Assembly (NCBI RefSeq): GCF_009755665.1
Contig: NZ_CP046622.1
Span: forward strand, 1,798,001 to 1,862,000
From: Variovorax paradoxus
Lineage (GTDB): Bacteria > Pseudomonadota > Gammaproteobacteria > Burkholderiales > Burkholderiaceae_C
Reading direction: 5' to 3'
Length of the DNA: 64,000 nt
A model generated the notes under the pieces. That model had not been told where the DNA came from, made no database searches, and was given only the letters and a program-made list of their open reading frames with translations. Shown here one piece after another: positions 19,849 through 29,170 of the stretch (the stretch's first letter is position 1; each line of letters begins with the position of its first letter). Made by a program: the position numbers and the translations under genes.

Positions 19849-21383
19849 GCGCAGCACCGGCACCCGTCGAGCAGCGCATCCTGTTGCGAACCGCGACCTC
19901 CAGGGACGCCTTCATGGCCAATGCCGTATTGGCTCGCGCCCAGATCGACACGTACTCCTGCGCGACGCTGGGCGAGCTCGTGCGGGAGTTGCAGGGCGGC
20001 GCGGGCGCGGTCATGCTGGCCGAAGAGGTGCTGGCCGATCCGGCCGCGGCCGCGCTGAACGAGGTGCTGGGTTCGCAGGCGCCATGGTCAGACGTGCCGG
20101 TGCTCATTCTTGCCCGCCAGGGCGCGGACTCGCGCGTCATTGCCGAAGCCATGGACAAGCTCGCGAACGTCACAGTCATCGAGCGCCCGATGCGGGTGGC
20201 GTCGCTCATCAGCACGGTGCGCACGGCGCTGCGCGCGCGCAACCGCCAGTACCAGCTGCGCGATCTGCTCGACGGGCTGCGCGAAGCCGACCAGCGCAAG
20301 ACCGAGTTTCTTGCGACGCTGGCACACGAGCTGCGCAATCCGCTCGCGCCGATGAGCACCGCGCTCACCCTGCTGATGCGAAAGCCGCACGAGGCCGCGG
20401 AGGCCCTGCGCTACTACGAACTCATGGGCCGGCAGATCGACCACATGGTGCGTCTGGTGAACGACCTCATGGAGATCTCGCGCATCACGCGCGGCAAGAT
20501 CGAACTGCGCATGGAGGCGGTGGCACTCGAATCCGTCATCAAGGACGCGATCGAACTGAGCCGCCCATTGCTCGAAGGATCGAAGCACGAACTGACCACC
20601 GAGCTGTGCGCCGAGCCACTGGTGGTGCGGGGCGACGGCGTTCGGCTGACGCAGGTCTTTTCGAACCTGCTCAACAACGCCGCCAAGTACACGGCGCCGG
20701 GCGGCAAGATCAGGATTGCGCTGCGCAAGGAAGGCCGCCAGGCCGTGGTCGAGGTGTGGGACAACGGCACCGGCATTGCACCCGAAATGCTGAAGTCGAT
20801 CTTCGAGATGTTCGTTCAGGTCAGCGGCACCTCCAAGGCGGCGCAGGGCGGGTTGGGCATCGGGCTTACGTTGGTCAAGAGCTTGGTCGAACTACACGGC
20901 GGCAGCGTCGAAGCCGTCAGTGCGGGCCTCGGCCGGGGCGCGATGTTCTGCGTGCGCCTGCCGCTCACGCGCATCGGCTCGGGCGTGCCCAAGCTACCGG
21001 TGACCGCTGTTGGCGGCTGGCCGCCGTCGCTGCCCAACACGGTGCTGATCGTGGACGACAACCGCGATGCGGCCGACGCACTGAGCGACCTGCTGCAGTC
21101 GCTCGGCGCCTCGACGCACGTGGCTTACAGCGGCGACGCGGCGCTGCGCGCGGTGGCCGAAGGCGTGCTGCCCGGACTTGCGATCCTGGACATCGGCATG
21201 CCGGGCATGGACGGTTGCGAACTGGCCATCAAGCTGCGCGCCGACCCCGCCCTCGAGGGCCTGATCCTTGTCGCATTGACCGGCTGGGGCCAGCAGGGCG
21301 ACAAGGACCGCATTGCCATGGCCGGGTTCGACCATCACCTGCTCAAGCCGCTCGACCTGGCGGCGCTGGTCTCCGTTCTGTAG
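19845..21383 (+). CDS. Hybrid sensor histidine kinase with C-terminal receiver
   Basis: 512 residues, GTG start overlapping the KaiC stop by 4 nt. N-terminal about 10-125 looks like a pseudo-receiver (RILLRTATSRDAF... VPVLILARQG). Then a HisKA domain with phospho-accepting His161 (FLATLAHELRNPLAP), a HATPase domain (N-box NLLNNAAKYT, G1 DNGTGIAP, G2 GGLGIGLTLVK) and a true receiver (VLIVDDNRDAA, Asp449 in LAILDIGMPGMDG, final K in LLKPLDL). No transmembrane segment, so a cytoplasmic kinase, presumably reading the KaiC-like partner. Its output partner is not visible. Confidence 0.92.
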   Translation: MSAAPAPVEQRILLRTATSRDAFMANAVLARAQIDTYSCATLGELVRELQGGAGAVMLAEEVLADPAAAALNEVLGSQAPWSDVPVLILARQGADSRVIAEAMDKLANVTVIERPMRVASLISTVRTALRARNRQYQLRDLLDGLREADQRKTEFLATLAHELRNPLAPMSTALTLLMRKPHEAAEALRYYELMGRQIDHMVRLVNDLMEISRITRGKIELRMEAVALESVIKDAIELSRPLLEGSKHELTTELCAEPLVVRGDGVRLTQVFSNLLNNAAKYTAPGGKIRIALRKEGRQAVVEVWDNGTGIAPEMLKSIFEMFVQVSGTSKAAQGGLGIGLTLVKSLVELHGGSVEAVSAGLGRGAMFCVRLPLTRIGSGVPKLPVTAVGGWPPSLPNTVLIVDDNRDAADALSDLLQSLGASTHVAYSGDAALRAVAEGVLPGLAILDIGMPGMDGCELAIKLRADPALEGLILVALTGWGQQGDKDRIAMAGFDHHLLKPLDLAALVSVL

Positions 21384-21390
21384 CAACACC

Positions 21391-22404
21391 ATGAACCACG
21401 ACGCCACCACGCTTTCAGCGCCCGGCCCTTCCACCGCGAGGCCCTCGCTGTGGCGGCGCTGCCGCCGCTGGCTGCTGCCGCTGCTCGGGCTCGCGGTGCT
21501 GGGCCTGCTGCTTTCGCATGCGCACAAGGTCGATTGGGCGGGCGCATGGCATGCGTTGCAGCGCTATCCCGCCACGCTGCTGCTCGGCGTGCTGGGCATC
21601 GCAACCGCGAGCCATGCGCTGTACGGATGCTTCGACCTCATCGGCAGGCGGCACACGCGCCACGGCGTGCCGCGCTGGCGCACCTGGGCCATCGCGGTCA
21701 CGAGCTACGCCTTCAATCTCAACCTGGGATCGCTGGTGGGCGGCATTGCGCTGCGCGCGCGGCTCTATGCGCGCGCCGGGGTGGACGAAACCACCGTGGC
21801 GCAGATCGTCGGCATCAGCCTGGCGACCAACTGGCTGGGCTACGGGCTGCTGGCGGGCGGCCTGTTCGCGGCGGGTGCCATCACGCCCCCGCGCCAGGCC
21901 AACATAGGGACGGACGCGCTGCGCGTGCTTGGCGTGGCGATGATCCTGCTGGCCGCAACCTATGTGGTGGCCTGTGCGTTCTCGCGCGGGAGGCAATGGC
22001 AGGTAAGGGGGCGGCGGCTGAAGCTTCCTTCAGCGCAGCTCGCGCTCGTGCAGCTCACGCTCTCCACCGCCAACTGGGCGCTGATGGGCTGCGCCATGTA
22101 CCTGCTGCTGGGCCGGCAGGTGCCGTATGCAACCACGCTGAGCGTGCTCCTCGCTGCTTCCATCGTCGGGGTGATCACGCCCATTCCGGCCGGGCTGGGC
22201 GTGCTTGAGGCCGTGTACCTGGCGCTGCTTTCAGGCACCGTGCGTCAGGGCACGTTGATGGGCGCCGTGCTGGCGTATCGCGCGCTCTACTACCTGCTGC
22301 CGCTGGCCGGCGGCGTCGTGCTTTACCTTTTGCTCGAACGCTACGCGGCGAGCCATCCGCAGGAGGCGGGGAGCGAGACACCATGGCGCGCGCAAACCCG
22401 CTGA
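21391..22404 (+). CDS. Lysylphosphatidylglycerol-synthase-TM (UPF0104/YbhN-like) membrane protein
   Basis: 337 residues, about eight hydrophobic helices, with the family signatures NLNLGSLVGGIALRARLY and TPIPAGLGVLEAVYLALL near the C-terminus. It has the flippase-like half of MprF but no aminoacyl-transferase domain. Members are thought to move or handle lipids in the inner membrane; the substrate here is unknown. It starts 7 nt after the kinase stop and its 3' end overlaps ligD by 22 nt, so it is probably co-transcribed with both. Confidence 0.85.
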   Translation: MNHDATTLSAPGPSTARPSLWRRCRRWLLPLLGLAVLGLLLSHAHKVDWAGAWHALQRYPATLLLGVLGIATASHALYGCFDLIGRRHTRHGVPRWRTWAIAVTSYAFNLNLGSLVGGIALRARLYARAGVDETTVAQIVGISLATNWLGYGLLAGGLFAAGAITPPRQANIGTDALRVLGVAMILLAATYVVACAFSRGRQWQVRGRRLKLPSAQLALVQLTLSTANWALMGCAMYLLLGRQVPYATTLSVLLAASIVGVITPIPAGLGVLEAVYLALLSGTVRQGTLMGAVLAYRALYYLLPLAGGVVLYLLLERYAASHPQEAGSETPWRAQTR

Positions 22405-24944
22405 AGCGCTACAAGGAGAAGCGCAACTTCGGCGTCACGCCCGAGCCGGAGGAAGGCGGCGCATCGGCGCCCGGCACGCTGCAGTTCGTGGTGCAGAAAC
22501 ACTGGGCAAGCCGGCTGCACTACGACTTTCGCATCGAGCTCGATGGTGCGATGAAAAGCTGGGCGGTACCCAAGGGCCCGAGCTACGACACGCACGACAA
22601 GCGCATGGCCGTGCACGTCGAGGACCACCCCATCTCGTACAACCGGTTCGAAGGCGTGATACCGCCCAAGCAGTACGGCGCGGGCAAGGTGATCATCTGG
22701 GACAAAGGCACGTGGACGCCCATCGGCGATGCGCGCAAGGGCTACAAGGCCGGAAACCTCAAGTTCGAACTGCATGGCTACAAGCTGCGCGGCAAGTGGG
22801 CGCTGGTGCGCATGCACAGCAGCAAGGACGGCAAGCAGGATGCGTGGCTGCTGATCAAGGAGCACGACGACTACGCCCGTCCGGCCGCCGAGTTCAGCGT
22901 GGTCGACCAGTTTCCCGACAGCGTGGCGGAGATGCCGATGCCCACGCCAGCGGCAGCGGCTGCGGCGCACGCGGCAGAGGCGGAGCCTGCGCGCAAAAAA
23001 CGCGGCAAGGCATCGGGTGGAGGCATGCCGGCCGATGCGGTGAAGGCCGCCGTGCCCGCCAAGCTTTCACCGCTGCTTGCCACGCTGGTCGACGGCCCGC
23101 CGGCCGACCCCGACAACTGGTTCTACGAAATCAAGTTCGACGGGTACCGCCTGCTCGCGCGGATTGATGAAAAAAAAGACGTGCAGCTCATCACGCGCAA
23201 CGGGCACGACTGGAGTAGCCGCATGCCGCAGCTGGTGCGCGCCATCAAGGCCATGAAGCTCAAGCCCGGCTGGCTGGATGGCGAGATCGTAGTGCTCAAC
23301 GAATCCGGAGGCACCGATTTCCAGGCGCTGCAGAACGCGTTCGACAAGGAGAAGACCAGCAACATCGTCTACTTTCTTTTCGACCTGCCGTACTACGACG
23401 GCTTCGATCTCACCGGCGTGCCGCTCGTGGAGCGCCGGGCCTTGCTGCAGTCGCTGCTTGCGAAGGCGCCGCCTGAAATCCGCTTCAGCGAAATCTTCGA
23501 TGCACCCCCCGAAGACATCGTGGCTTCGGCCTGCAAGATCGGGCTGGAGGGCGTGATCGGCAAGCGCAAGAACAGCACCTATGCATCCCGCCGCTCGCCC
23601 GACTGGATCAAGCTCAAGTGCTCACGGCGGCAGGAGTTCGTGATTGGCGGCTATACCGATCCGAAGGGCTCGCGCGTGGGCATCGGCGCATTGCTGATCG
23701 GCGTGCACGATGAGAAGGGCAACCTCATTTATTCGGGCGCGGTTGGCGCGGGCTTCAACGGCCGCACCCTCAACGAAATGCTCGAAAGGCTGAAGCCGCT
23801 CGGCACCGACAAGCGGCCATTCAAGGACCCGACGGAGAACGACCGCCGCGCGCATTGGGTCAAGCCGGTACTGCTGGCCGAGGTCACTTTTTCGGAGTGG
23901 ACGAAGGACGGCCATGTGCGGCACCCGGTGTTCCACAGCGTGCGCACCGACAAACCCGCCAAGGCCATCATCCGCGAGAAGCCGGTTCACCAGCCGAAGG
24001 CCAAGCCTGCCGCGAATGCCGGGCCGGAGCCCTCGGCCACGATGCCGGCCAACTTCAAGGTGTCGCATGCCGACCGCGTGGTCGACCCGACCACCGGCAT
24101 CACCAAGGTCGAGGTGGTGCGCTTCTACGGCCTTGTAGCGCCGCTGATGATGGAGCACCTGAAGAGCCGGCCAGTGTCTTTCGTGCGTGCGCCGCAGGGC
24201 ATCAAGGGGCAGCTGTTCTTTCAGAAGCACCTCGACGAGGGCCAGATGGCCGGTGTGCGGCAGCTCGATCCGGCGCTGTGGCCCGCGCACCCCGAGCTGA
24301 TCGAAGTGGCCAGCCCGCTGGGGCTGTTGAGCGCGGCGCAGATGAACGTCATCGAGCTGCACACCTGGAACGCAGTGAAGACGCTCATCGGCAAGCCCGA
24401 CCGCATGACCTTCGACCTGGACCCGGGCGAGGGTGTCGGCTGGCCCATGGTGCTGCAGGCCACGGAGCTGATGCGCGTGGTGCTCGACGAGCTCGGCCTG
24501 CCGTCCTTCTGCAAGACCAGCGGCGGCAAGGGGCTGCACGTGGTCGTGCCGCTCAAGCGGCAGTACGACTGGGACACGGTCAAGGATTTTTCACAAGCCA
24601 TCGTGCGGCACATGGCCCGCACGGTGCCGCAGATGTTCGTTGCCAAGAGCGGGCCGAGCAACCGCGTGGGCCGCATCTTCATCGACTACTTGCGCAACGG
24701 TTTCGGTGCAACCACGGTGTGCGCATGGTCGGTGCGTGCGCGCCCGGGCATGGGGGTGTCGGTGCCGGTGGAGTGGGCCGAGGTGCCGACGCTGGTAAGC
24801 GGCGCGCAGTGGACGCTCCGAAACATCCATGCCCGGCTCGACCGCGGCAACGACCCATGGGCCGGTTATGCGAAGGCCGCAGTCAGTCCGGGTGCCGCAA
24901 TGAAGCGGCTGGGGTTCGAGGCCGCGAAGCTCAGAGCTCGATGA
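22383..24944 (+). CDS. ligD: DNA ligase D (3'-phosphoesterase, ligase, polymerase)
   Basis: 853 residues, all three catalytic modules of the non-homologous end-joining enzyme in the Pseudomonas order. Phosphoesterase about 1-200 (FVVQKHWASRLHYDFRIELDG). ATP-dependent ligase about 230-530 with catalytic Lys251 in EIKFDGYR and later motifs EGVIGKRKN and PDWIKLK. Primase-polymerase about 560-853 (FDLDPGEGVGW metal site, KTSGGKGLHV). A low-complexity Ala/Lys linker separates the first two. It seals double-strand breaks with Ku in bacteria; no ku gene is in the window. It overlaps the upstream membrane-protein gene. Confidence 0.95.
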   Translation: MARANPLKRYKEKRNFGVTPEPEEGGASAPGTLQFVVQKHWASRLHYDFRIELDGAMKSWAVPKGPSYDTHDKRMAVHVEDHPISYNRFEGVIPPKQYGAGKVIIWDKGTWTPIGDARKGYKAGNLKFELHGYKLRGKWALVRMHSSKDGKQDAWLLIKEHDDYARPAAEFSVVDQFPDSVAEMPMPTPAAAAAAHAAEAEPARKKRGKASGGGMPADAVKAAVPAKLSPLLATLVDGPPADPDNWFYEIKFDGYRLLARIDEKKDVQLITRNGHDWSSRMPQLVRAIKAMKLKPGWLDGEIVVLNESGGTDFQALQNAFDKEKTSNIVYFLFDLPYYDGFDLTGVPLVERRALLQSLLAKAPPEIRFSEIFDAPPEDIVASACKIGLEGVIGKRKNSTYASRRSPDWIKLKCSRRQEFVIGGYTDPKGSRVGIGALLIGVHDEKGNLIYSGAVGAGFNGRTLNEMLERLKPLGTDKRPFKDPTENDRRAHWVKPVLLAEVTFSEWTKDGHVRHPVFHSVRTDKPAKAIIREKPVHQPKAKPAANAGPEPSATMPANFKVSHADRVVDPTTGITKVEVVRFYGLVAPLMMEHLKSRPVSFVRAPQGIKGQLFFQKHLDEGQMAGVRQLDPALWPAHPELIEVASPLGLLSAAQMNVIELHTWNAVKTLIGKPDRMTFDLDPGEGVGWPMVLQATELMRVVLDELGLPSFCKTSGGKGLHVVVPLKRQYDWDTVKDFSQAIVRHMARTVPQMFVAKSGPSNRVGRIFIDYLRNGFGATTVCAWSVRARPGMGVSVPVEWAEVPTLVSGAQWTLRNIHARLDRGNDPWAGYAKAAVSPGAAMKRLGFEAAKLRAR

Positions 24945-25170
24945 AGGCCGAGGTGGCCTTGTTCAGCGCCAGCTTGCCCTTGGCGGTGATCGATTCCACC
25001 TGGGCGAGCTGGCGTATGGCGCGGTCGCCCGGCGCGTGGCTGGACGGCGGGATGAAAGCAGTCACCAGCTCGGCCGCACGCAGCACGCGCACCCTGTCGA
25101 TATCTGCTGGCGTGTGGACGACGTATGGCAATTTCTGTTCGGCGATGACTCGAAGAAACTCCATGGACAT
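24931..25170 (-). CDS. Small hypothetical protein
   Basis: 79 residues (MSMEFLRVIAEQKLPYVVHT...). AAGGAGA lies 6 nt before the ATG, which supports a real gene. Its end overlaps the ligD 3' end by 14 nt on the opposite strand. No signal peptide, membrane helix or known motif seen; function unknown. The 161-bp space between it and the phosphatase gene presumably holds its promoter. Confidence 0.6.
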   Translation of the reverse strand: MSMEFLRVIAEQKLPYVVHTPADIDRVRVLRAAELVTAFIPPSSHAPGDRAIRQLAQVESITAKGKLALNKATSAFIEL

Positions 25171-25331
25171 GAGCCGTCTCCTTGTCTAGATGGCGGTACA
25201 AACATTTTGCGGAAAAATTCACGTTTGTGCCTAATCCCTGCGCCGCACACGACTTTTGAGTGTGTACCGAAGTATTCGTTTTTGCCAGGGCCTGAAACGA
25301 AGGTGCTGAATTTTGTAGCGGCTGAAGCCGC

Positions 25332-26453
25332 TTATCGCGCGGCCTGCGTCTGCGCCGGCCCCTTGGCCGGAAGAATCTGCCAGCGTGCGGGGTCGATGCC
25401 GTCGAAAGCCGTTGCGTAGCGCCCGGCAGTGCTGCCTTCACCGGTTACATCGCGTATGGCGATGCTGTCGATACGGCTGGGATGGGTGCGCGCCACCTGC
25501 CCGTAAATTTCGGGATCGCTTTCACCCGAATCGCCCACCAGCATGAACCGGCGGTGCGGAAAGTCGGTCAGCAGCCGCTCGATGGTGCCGAGCTTGTGTG
25601 TGCGCGAATCCTGGTCGCCCGGAATCAGCGTGCGCCAGCTCGTGCTCTCGCGCAGGTGCATGCTGCCGGTGGGAAAGTCTGCATCGCGAACGAAGTCGGC
25701 CAGCGCGGGGTAAAGCTGCATCGGGCTGGCCGAAAGATAGTGAAACCGCGTGCCGGGCGTTTGCGCCAGGGCACGGTAGTAGGCTGCCATGCCGGGCGCC
25801 GCCTCGAAGCGGCGTGCAAACGTGTTCAGCAGCATCTCGCGCCGGTCGCGCACCTGCGTGCGCTTGATGGTGTCGTCGATGTCCGAAATGATCGACAGGC
25901 CCTCGGCAGGAACGATCAGCGCCTGGCCCCTGAAGCGGTGCAGCAGCTCGCCGGGGCCGGTTACGGCATGGAACTTCAGCCATTCGTCCGAAGGCGATGC
26001 CTTGGGTGCATCGATGACGATCCGCATGTCCATGCGGCCGTTGGCGCCCGAAGGCGGCGAGCTCACGCGCGCGGGGCTGCCGTCGAAATCGATGTCGAAC
26101 ACCTTGCCTTCTTCCGATTCGGCGTGGAACAGCGCCGTGCGCTGGTTGAAGCGCAGGCGCGCCGCGGGAGAGAGTTTGTTCAGGTTCAGGCCCAGGTAGC
26201 GCGCGAACGCGGCGTTCAGGCCCCAGCGTCGCTCGGGCTCGTACACCCAGGCGTGAATGTCGACCTCGAACCGGCCATCGCTGGTGGGACGCGCCGTGCC
26301 CGGCATGAAGAGCGCCTCTTCATCGGGTTCGAGCCGCTCGGCCGCGTGCAGCGCACGCATCGGCGCCAGGCCCCAAAGCAGTGCGGCGCCGGCCAGGAGG
26401 GAACGGCGCCGCAGCGGCGGGACAGCGGGGCGTTGTTGGATGCCGCCGCTCAT
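25332..26453 (-). CDS. App1-type (DUF2183) phosphatase, exported
   Basis: 373 residues from the ATG that overlaps the folA stop by 4 nt (ATGA); a longer frame exists but would begin inside folA. The N-terminus LRRRSLLAGAALLWG resembles a twin-arginine or Sec signal peptide. The C-terminal half is the App1/DUF2183 domain of the HAD superfamily with DxDxT (ISDIDDTIKRT), a Thr/Ser loop (YLSASPMQLYP) and FMLVGDSGESDPEIY. Yeast App1 is a phosphatidate phosphatase; bacterial members are mostly uncharacterised. A short AGCGGCT/AGCCGCT hairpin (25317-25332) abuts its stop codon but lacks a U-tract. Confidence 0.85.
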   Translation of the reverse strand: MSGGIQQRPAVPPLRRRSLLAGAALLWGLAPMRALHAAERLEPDEEALFMPGTARPTSDGRFEVDIHAWVYEPERRWGLNAAFARYLGLNLNKLSPAARLRFNQRTALFHAESEEGKVFDIDFDGSPARVSSPPSGANGRMDMRIVIDAPKASPSDEWLKFHAVTGPGELLHRFRGQALIVPAEGLSIISDIDDTIKRTQVRDRREMLLNTFARRFEAAPGMAAYYRALAQTPGTRFHYLSASPMQLYPALADFVRDADFPTGSMHLRESTSWRTLIPGDQDSRTHKLGTIERLLTDFPHRRFMLVGDSGESDPEIYGQVARTHPSRIDSIAIRDVTGEGSTAGRYATAFDGIDPARWQILPAKGPAQTQAAR

Positions 26454-26971
26454 GTCTTGGGTGATCCCACGCGTTCGTAAGTCACGAAGCTGAAGTTCAG
26501 GCCTTCCTTCGCCGAAACGTGCGGCTCGCGCTTTGTCTCGCGCCATTCAGCAGGGGAGAGTTCGGGCGCGTGCGCATCGCCTTCGTAGTCGTGCGCGAGC
26601 TCGGTCACCACGGCGTACTGAGCGAGCGGTTCGGCTTCGGCATAGATCTGCGCGCCGCCGATCACCCACACATCGGGCACCTGCGATTCTTCGCACAGTG
26701 CGAGCGCTTCCTGCAGGCTGCCCACGCGGTGCGCGCCTTCGGCTTTCCAGTCGTCCTGCCGCGTGATGACGATGTTGTGCCGACCCGGCAGAGGCTTGAA
26801 GCGCGGCGGCAGCGAATCCCACGTCTTGCGGCCCATGATGACCGGCGCGCCGGCCGTCTGCTGCTTGAAGTGCACCATGTCTTCGGGCAGGTGCCACGGC
26901 ATGGTGCCCTTGGCACCGATCACGCCGTTGGCGGCGCGGGCGAAGATGAGGTGCAGGCGCGGTGTGGGCAT
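26450..26971 (-). CDS. folA: Dihydrofolate reductase
   Basis: 173 residues. Reduces dihydrofolate to tetrahydrofolate with NADPH, regenerating the cofactor used by the thymidylate synthase encoded just upstream. Typical signatures: IGAKGTMPWHLPEDMVHFK (catalytic acid in the W-x-L-P-E/D-D region), MGRKTWDSLP, PGRHNIVITR and VIGGAQIY. Lies 19 nt after thyA and overlaps the phosphatase gene by 4 nt. Confidence 0.96.
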   Translation of the reverse strand: MPTPRLHLIFARAANGVIGAKGTMPWHLPEDMVHFKQQTAGAPVIMGRKTWDSLPPRFKPLPGRHNIVITRQDDWKAEGAHRVGSLQEALALCEESQVPDVWVIGGAQIYAEAEPLAQYAVVTELAHDYEGDAHAPELSPAEWRETKREPHVSAKEGLNFSFVTYERVGSPKT

Positions 26972-26990
26972 ATCAGAGGGAACAGTGCGG

Positions 26991-27830
26991 TCACACAGCC
27001 ACGGGCGCCTTGATCGCCTCGTGGTGCTTGTAGTCGAGCACCTCGAAGTCTTCGTATTGGTAGTCGAAGATCGAAGCCGGCTTGCGCTTGATGTGGAGCG
27101 TGGGGTACGCGTAGGGCGTGCGGCTCAGCTGCAGCGCCACCTGCTCGGCGTGGTTGCTGTAGATGTGGCAGTCGCCGCCGGTCCAGATGAAGTCGCCCAC
27201 GTCGAGGTCGCACTGCTGCGCCACCATGTGCGTGAGCAGCGCGTAGCTGGCAATGTTGAAGGGCACGCCAAGAAAGATGTCGGCGCTGCGCTGGTAGAGC
27301 TGGCAGCTCAGCTTGCCGCGCTCGCCGGGTGCCTGCGGCGGCGCCACGTAGAACTGGAAGAAGGCGTGGCAGGGCATGAGGGCCATCTTCGAGAGCTCGG
27401 CCACGTTCCATGCGCTCACGATGATGCGGCGCGAATCGGGGTTGGTCTTCAGCGTCTTGATGACTTCGGAGATCTGGTCGATATGGCCGCCGTCGGGCGT
27501 GGGCCAGCTGCGCCACTGCACGCCGTACACGGGGCCCAGGTCGCCGTCTTCGCGCGCCCATTCGTCCCAGATGGTGACGCCGCGCTCCTTGAGCCAGTTG
27601 TTGTTGCTGGAGCCGGTCAAAAACCACAGCAGTTCCTGGATGATGGACTTCAGGTGCACCTTCTTCGTGGTCACCAGCGGAAAGCCTTCGTTCAGGTCGA
27701 AGCGCATCTGGTGGCCGAACACGCTCTTGGTGCCCGTGCCGGTGCGGTCGCTCTTGAACACCCCGTGGGTGTCCACGTGGCGCATGAAGTCTTCGTACTG
27801 GGAGCGGACGGGGCGGGCGGTCGAGGTCAT
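26991..27830 (-). CDS. thyA: Thymidylate synthase
   Basis: 279 residues from ATG 27830 ([19 protein letters not shown]); the frame extends further upstream but conservation begins here. Converts dUMP to dTMP using methylene-tetrahydrofolate. Signatures: [17 protein letters not shown], catalytic Cys in [31 protein letters not shown] and [10 protein letters not shown]. First gene of a thyA-folA-phosphatase operon, divergent from the nitrile hydratase operon with only 36 bp between them. Confidence 0.97.
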   Translation of the reverse strand: MTSTARPVRSQYEDFMRHVDTHGVFKSDRTGTGTKSVFGHQMRFDLNEGFPLVTTKKVHLKSIIQELLWFLTGSSNNNWLKERGVTIWDEWAREDGDLGPVYGVQWRSWPTPDGGHIDQISEVIKTLKTNPDSRRIIVSAWNVAELSKMALMPCHAFFQFYVAPPQAPGERGKLSCQLYQRSADIFLGVPFNIASYALLTHMVAQQCDLDVGDFIWTGGDCHIYSNHAEQVALQLSRTPYAYPTLHIKRKPASIFDYQYEDFEVLDYKHHEAIKAPVAV

Positions 27831-27866
27831 GTTGGGAATTTTACGGGGCGGCGCTAGCATTGGCCG

Positions 27867-28508
27867 ATGACCGGACATGACCACTCCCACGATCACTCCC
27901 ACGACCACAGCGAACTCGGCGAAATGGACCTGCGCGTGCGGGCGCTGGAAAGCGTGCTCACGCAGAAGGGCTATATCGACCCCGCCGCCCTCGACGCGCT
28001 GATCGACACCTACCAGACCCGCATCGGGCCGCGCAATGGGGCACGGGTGGTGGCGCGGGCCTGGGTCGACCCAAACTTCCACGACTGGCTGATGGCTGAC
28101 GCCACGGCCGCCATTGCCTCGCTCGGCTACACCGGCCGCCAGGGCGAGCACATGGTGGCGGTAGAGAACACCAATGACCAACATCACATGGTCGTTTGCA
28201 CCCTCTGCAGCTGCTACCCCTGGCCCGTGCTCGGCCTGCCGCCCACCTGGTACAAGAGCGCGCCATACCGCTCGCGCGCCGTGAAGGACCCCCGCGGTGT
28301 GCTGGCCGATTTCGGCACGGTGCTGCCCGAGACGACGCGCATTCGCGTCTGGGATTCGACCGCCGAGGTGCGCTATCTCGTGATTCCGCAGAGGCCTGTT
28401 GCCACTGAAGGATGGAGCGAAGACGAACTCGCCACCCTCGTTTCACGCGATTCGATGATCGGCACCCGCCTTGCCGATGCGCCAGCCGCCGCGAGGAGCA
28501 CCGCATGA
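27867..28508 (+). CDS. nthA: Nitrile hydratase alpha subunit, cobalt type
   Basis: 213 residues. Hydrates nitriles to amides as an alpha-beta heterodimer. The metal claw VCTLCSC (Cys111, Cys114, Cys116) has Thr after the first Cys, the form associated with non-corrin cobalt; iron enzymes carry Ser. It also has [10 protein letters not shown] and the WYKS..YR region. An unusual His/Asp-rich N-terminus ([13 protein letters not shown]) could help gather metal (inference). No clear ribosome site; the start is set by the N-terminal homology and the short gap. It overlaps the beta gene by 4 nt. Confidence 0.95.
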   Translation: MTGHDHSHDHSHDHSELGEMDLRVRALESVLTQKGYIDPAALDALIDTYQTRIGPRNGARVVARAWVDPNFHDWLMADATAAIASLGYTGRQGEHMVAVENTNDQHHMVVCTLCSCYPWPVLGLPPTWYKSAPYRSRAVKDPRGVLADFGTVLPETTRIRVWDSTAEVRYLVIPQRPVATEGWSEDELATLVSRDSMIGTRLADAPAAARSTA

Positions 28509-29170
28509 GCTACGTCACGCATGCCGACCTGGGCGGCCAGCCGGGCTTCGGGCCGGTCACGCCCGAGCCCGAAGGCGAACTCTTCCACGCCGGCTGGGAG
28601 CCGCGCGCGCTGGCGCTCACGCTTGCCATGGGCGCCACTGGTTCCTGGAACATCGATGCGAGCCGTGCGATGCGCGAGACGCTGCCGAACTACCGCGACC
28701 TGAGCTACTACCAGATATGGCTTGGCGCGCTCGAGCAGCTGATGCTGCAGCGCGGGCAGGTTTTTGCCGACGAGATCGCCTCCGGCGAGATGCGCCATCC
28801 GGCCGCGCCGGTCGCCCGCGTGCTGCAGGCCCAGAACGTGCCCGCGGTGCTCGCCAAGGGTTCGCCGACCGAGCGCGTCGCGCCAGGCCCCGCGCGCTTT
28901 GCCGTCGGGCAGGCCGTGCGCATGCACATCGGCAAGGCAAACCATCACACGCGGCTGCCGGGCTATGTGCAGGGCAAGCGAGGCACCATCGAGCATGTTC
29001 ACGGCGCGCACGTGTTTGCCGATGCGAATGCGCAGGGCCTGGATGAGCAACCGCAGTGGCTCTATACGGTCGTGTTTGAGGAAGCCGAGCTCTGGGGGGA
29101 TGCGGTGCCGCGCCAGAACCTCTCGGTGTCGGTCGATGCGTGGGAAAGCTACCTGGAGGCGGCCGCATGA
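28505..29170 (+). CDS. nthB: Nitrile hydratase beta subunit
   Basis: 221 residues, starting at the ATGA overlap with nthA. Family features: N-terminal [28 protein letters not shown], the ring of aromatic residues in [15 protein letters not shown], and the SH3-like C-terminal domain that caps the metal site ([29 protein letters not shown]). It forms the heterodimer with the alpha subunit, and overlaps the accessory gene by 4 nt. Confidence 0.95.
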   Translation: MSYVTHADLGGQPGFGPVTPEPEGELFHAGWEPRALALTLAMGATGSWNIDASRAMRETLPNYRDLSYYQIWLGALEQLMLQRGQVFADEIASGEMRHPAAPVARVLQAQNVPAVLAKGSPTERVAPGPARFAVGQAVRMHIGKANHHTRLPGYVQGKRGTIEHVHGAHVFADANAQGLDEQPQWLYTVVFEEAELWGDAVPRQNLSVSVDAWESYLEAAA

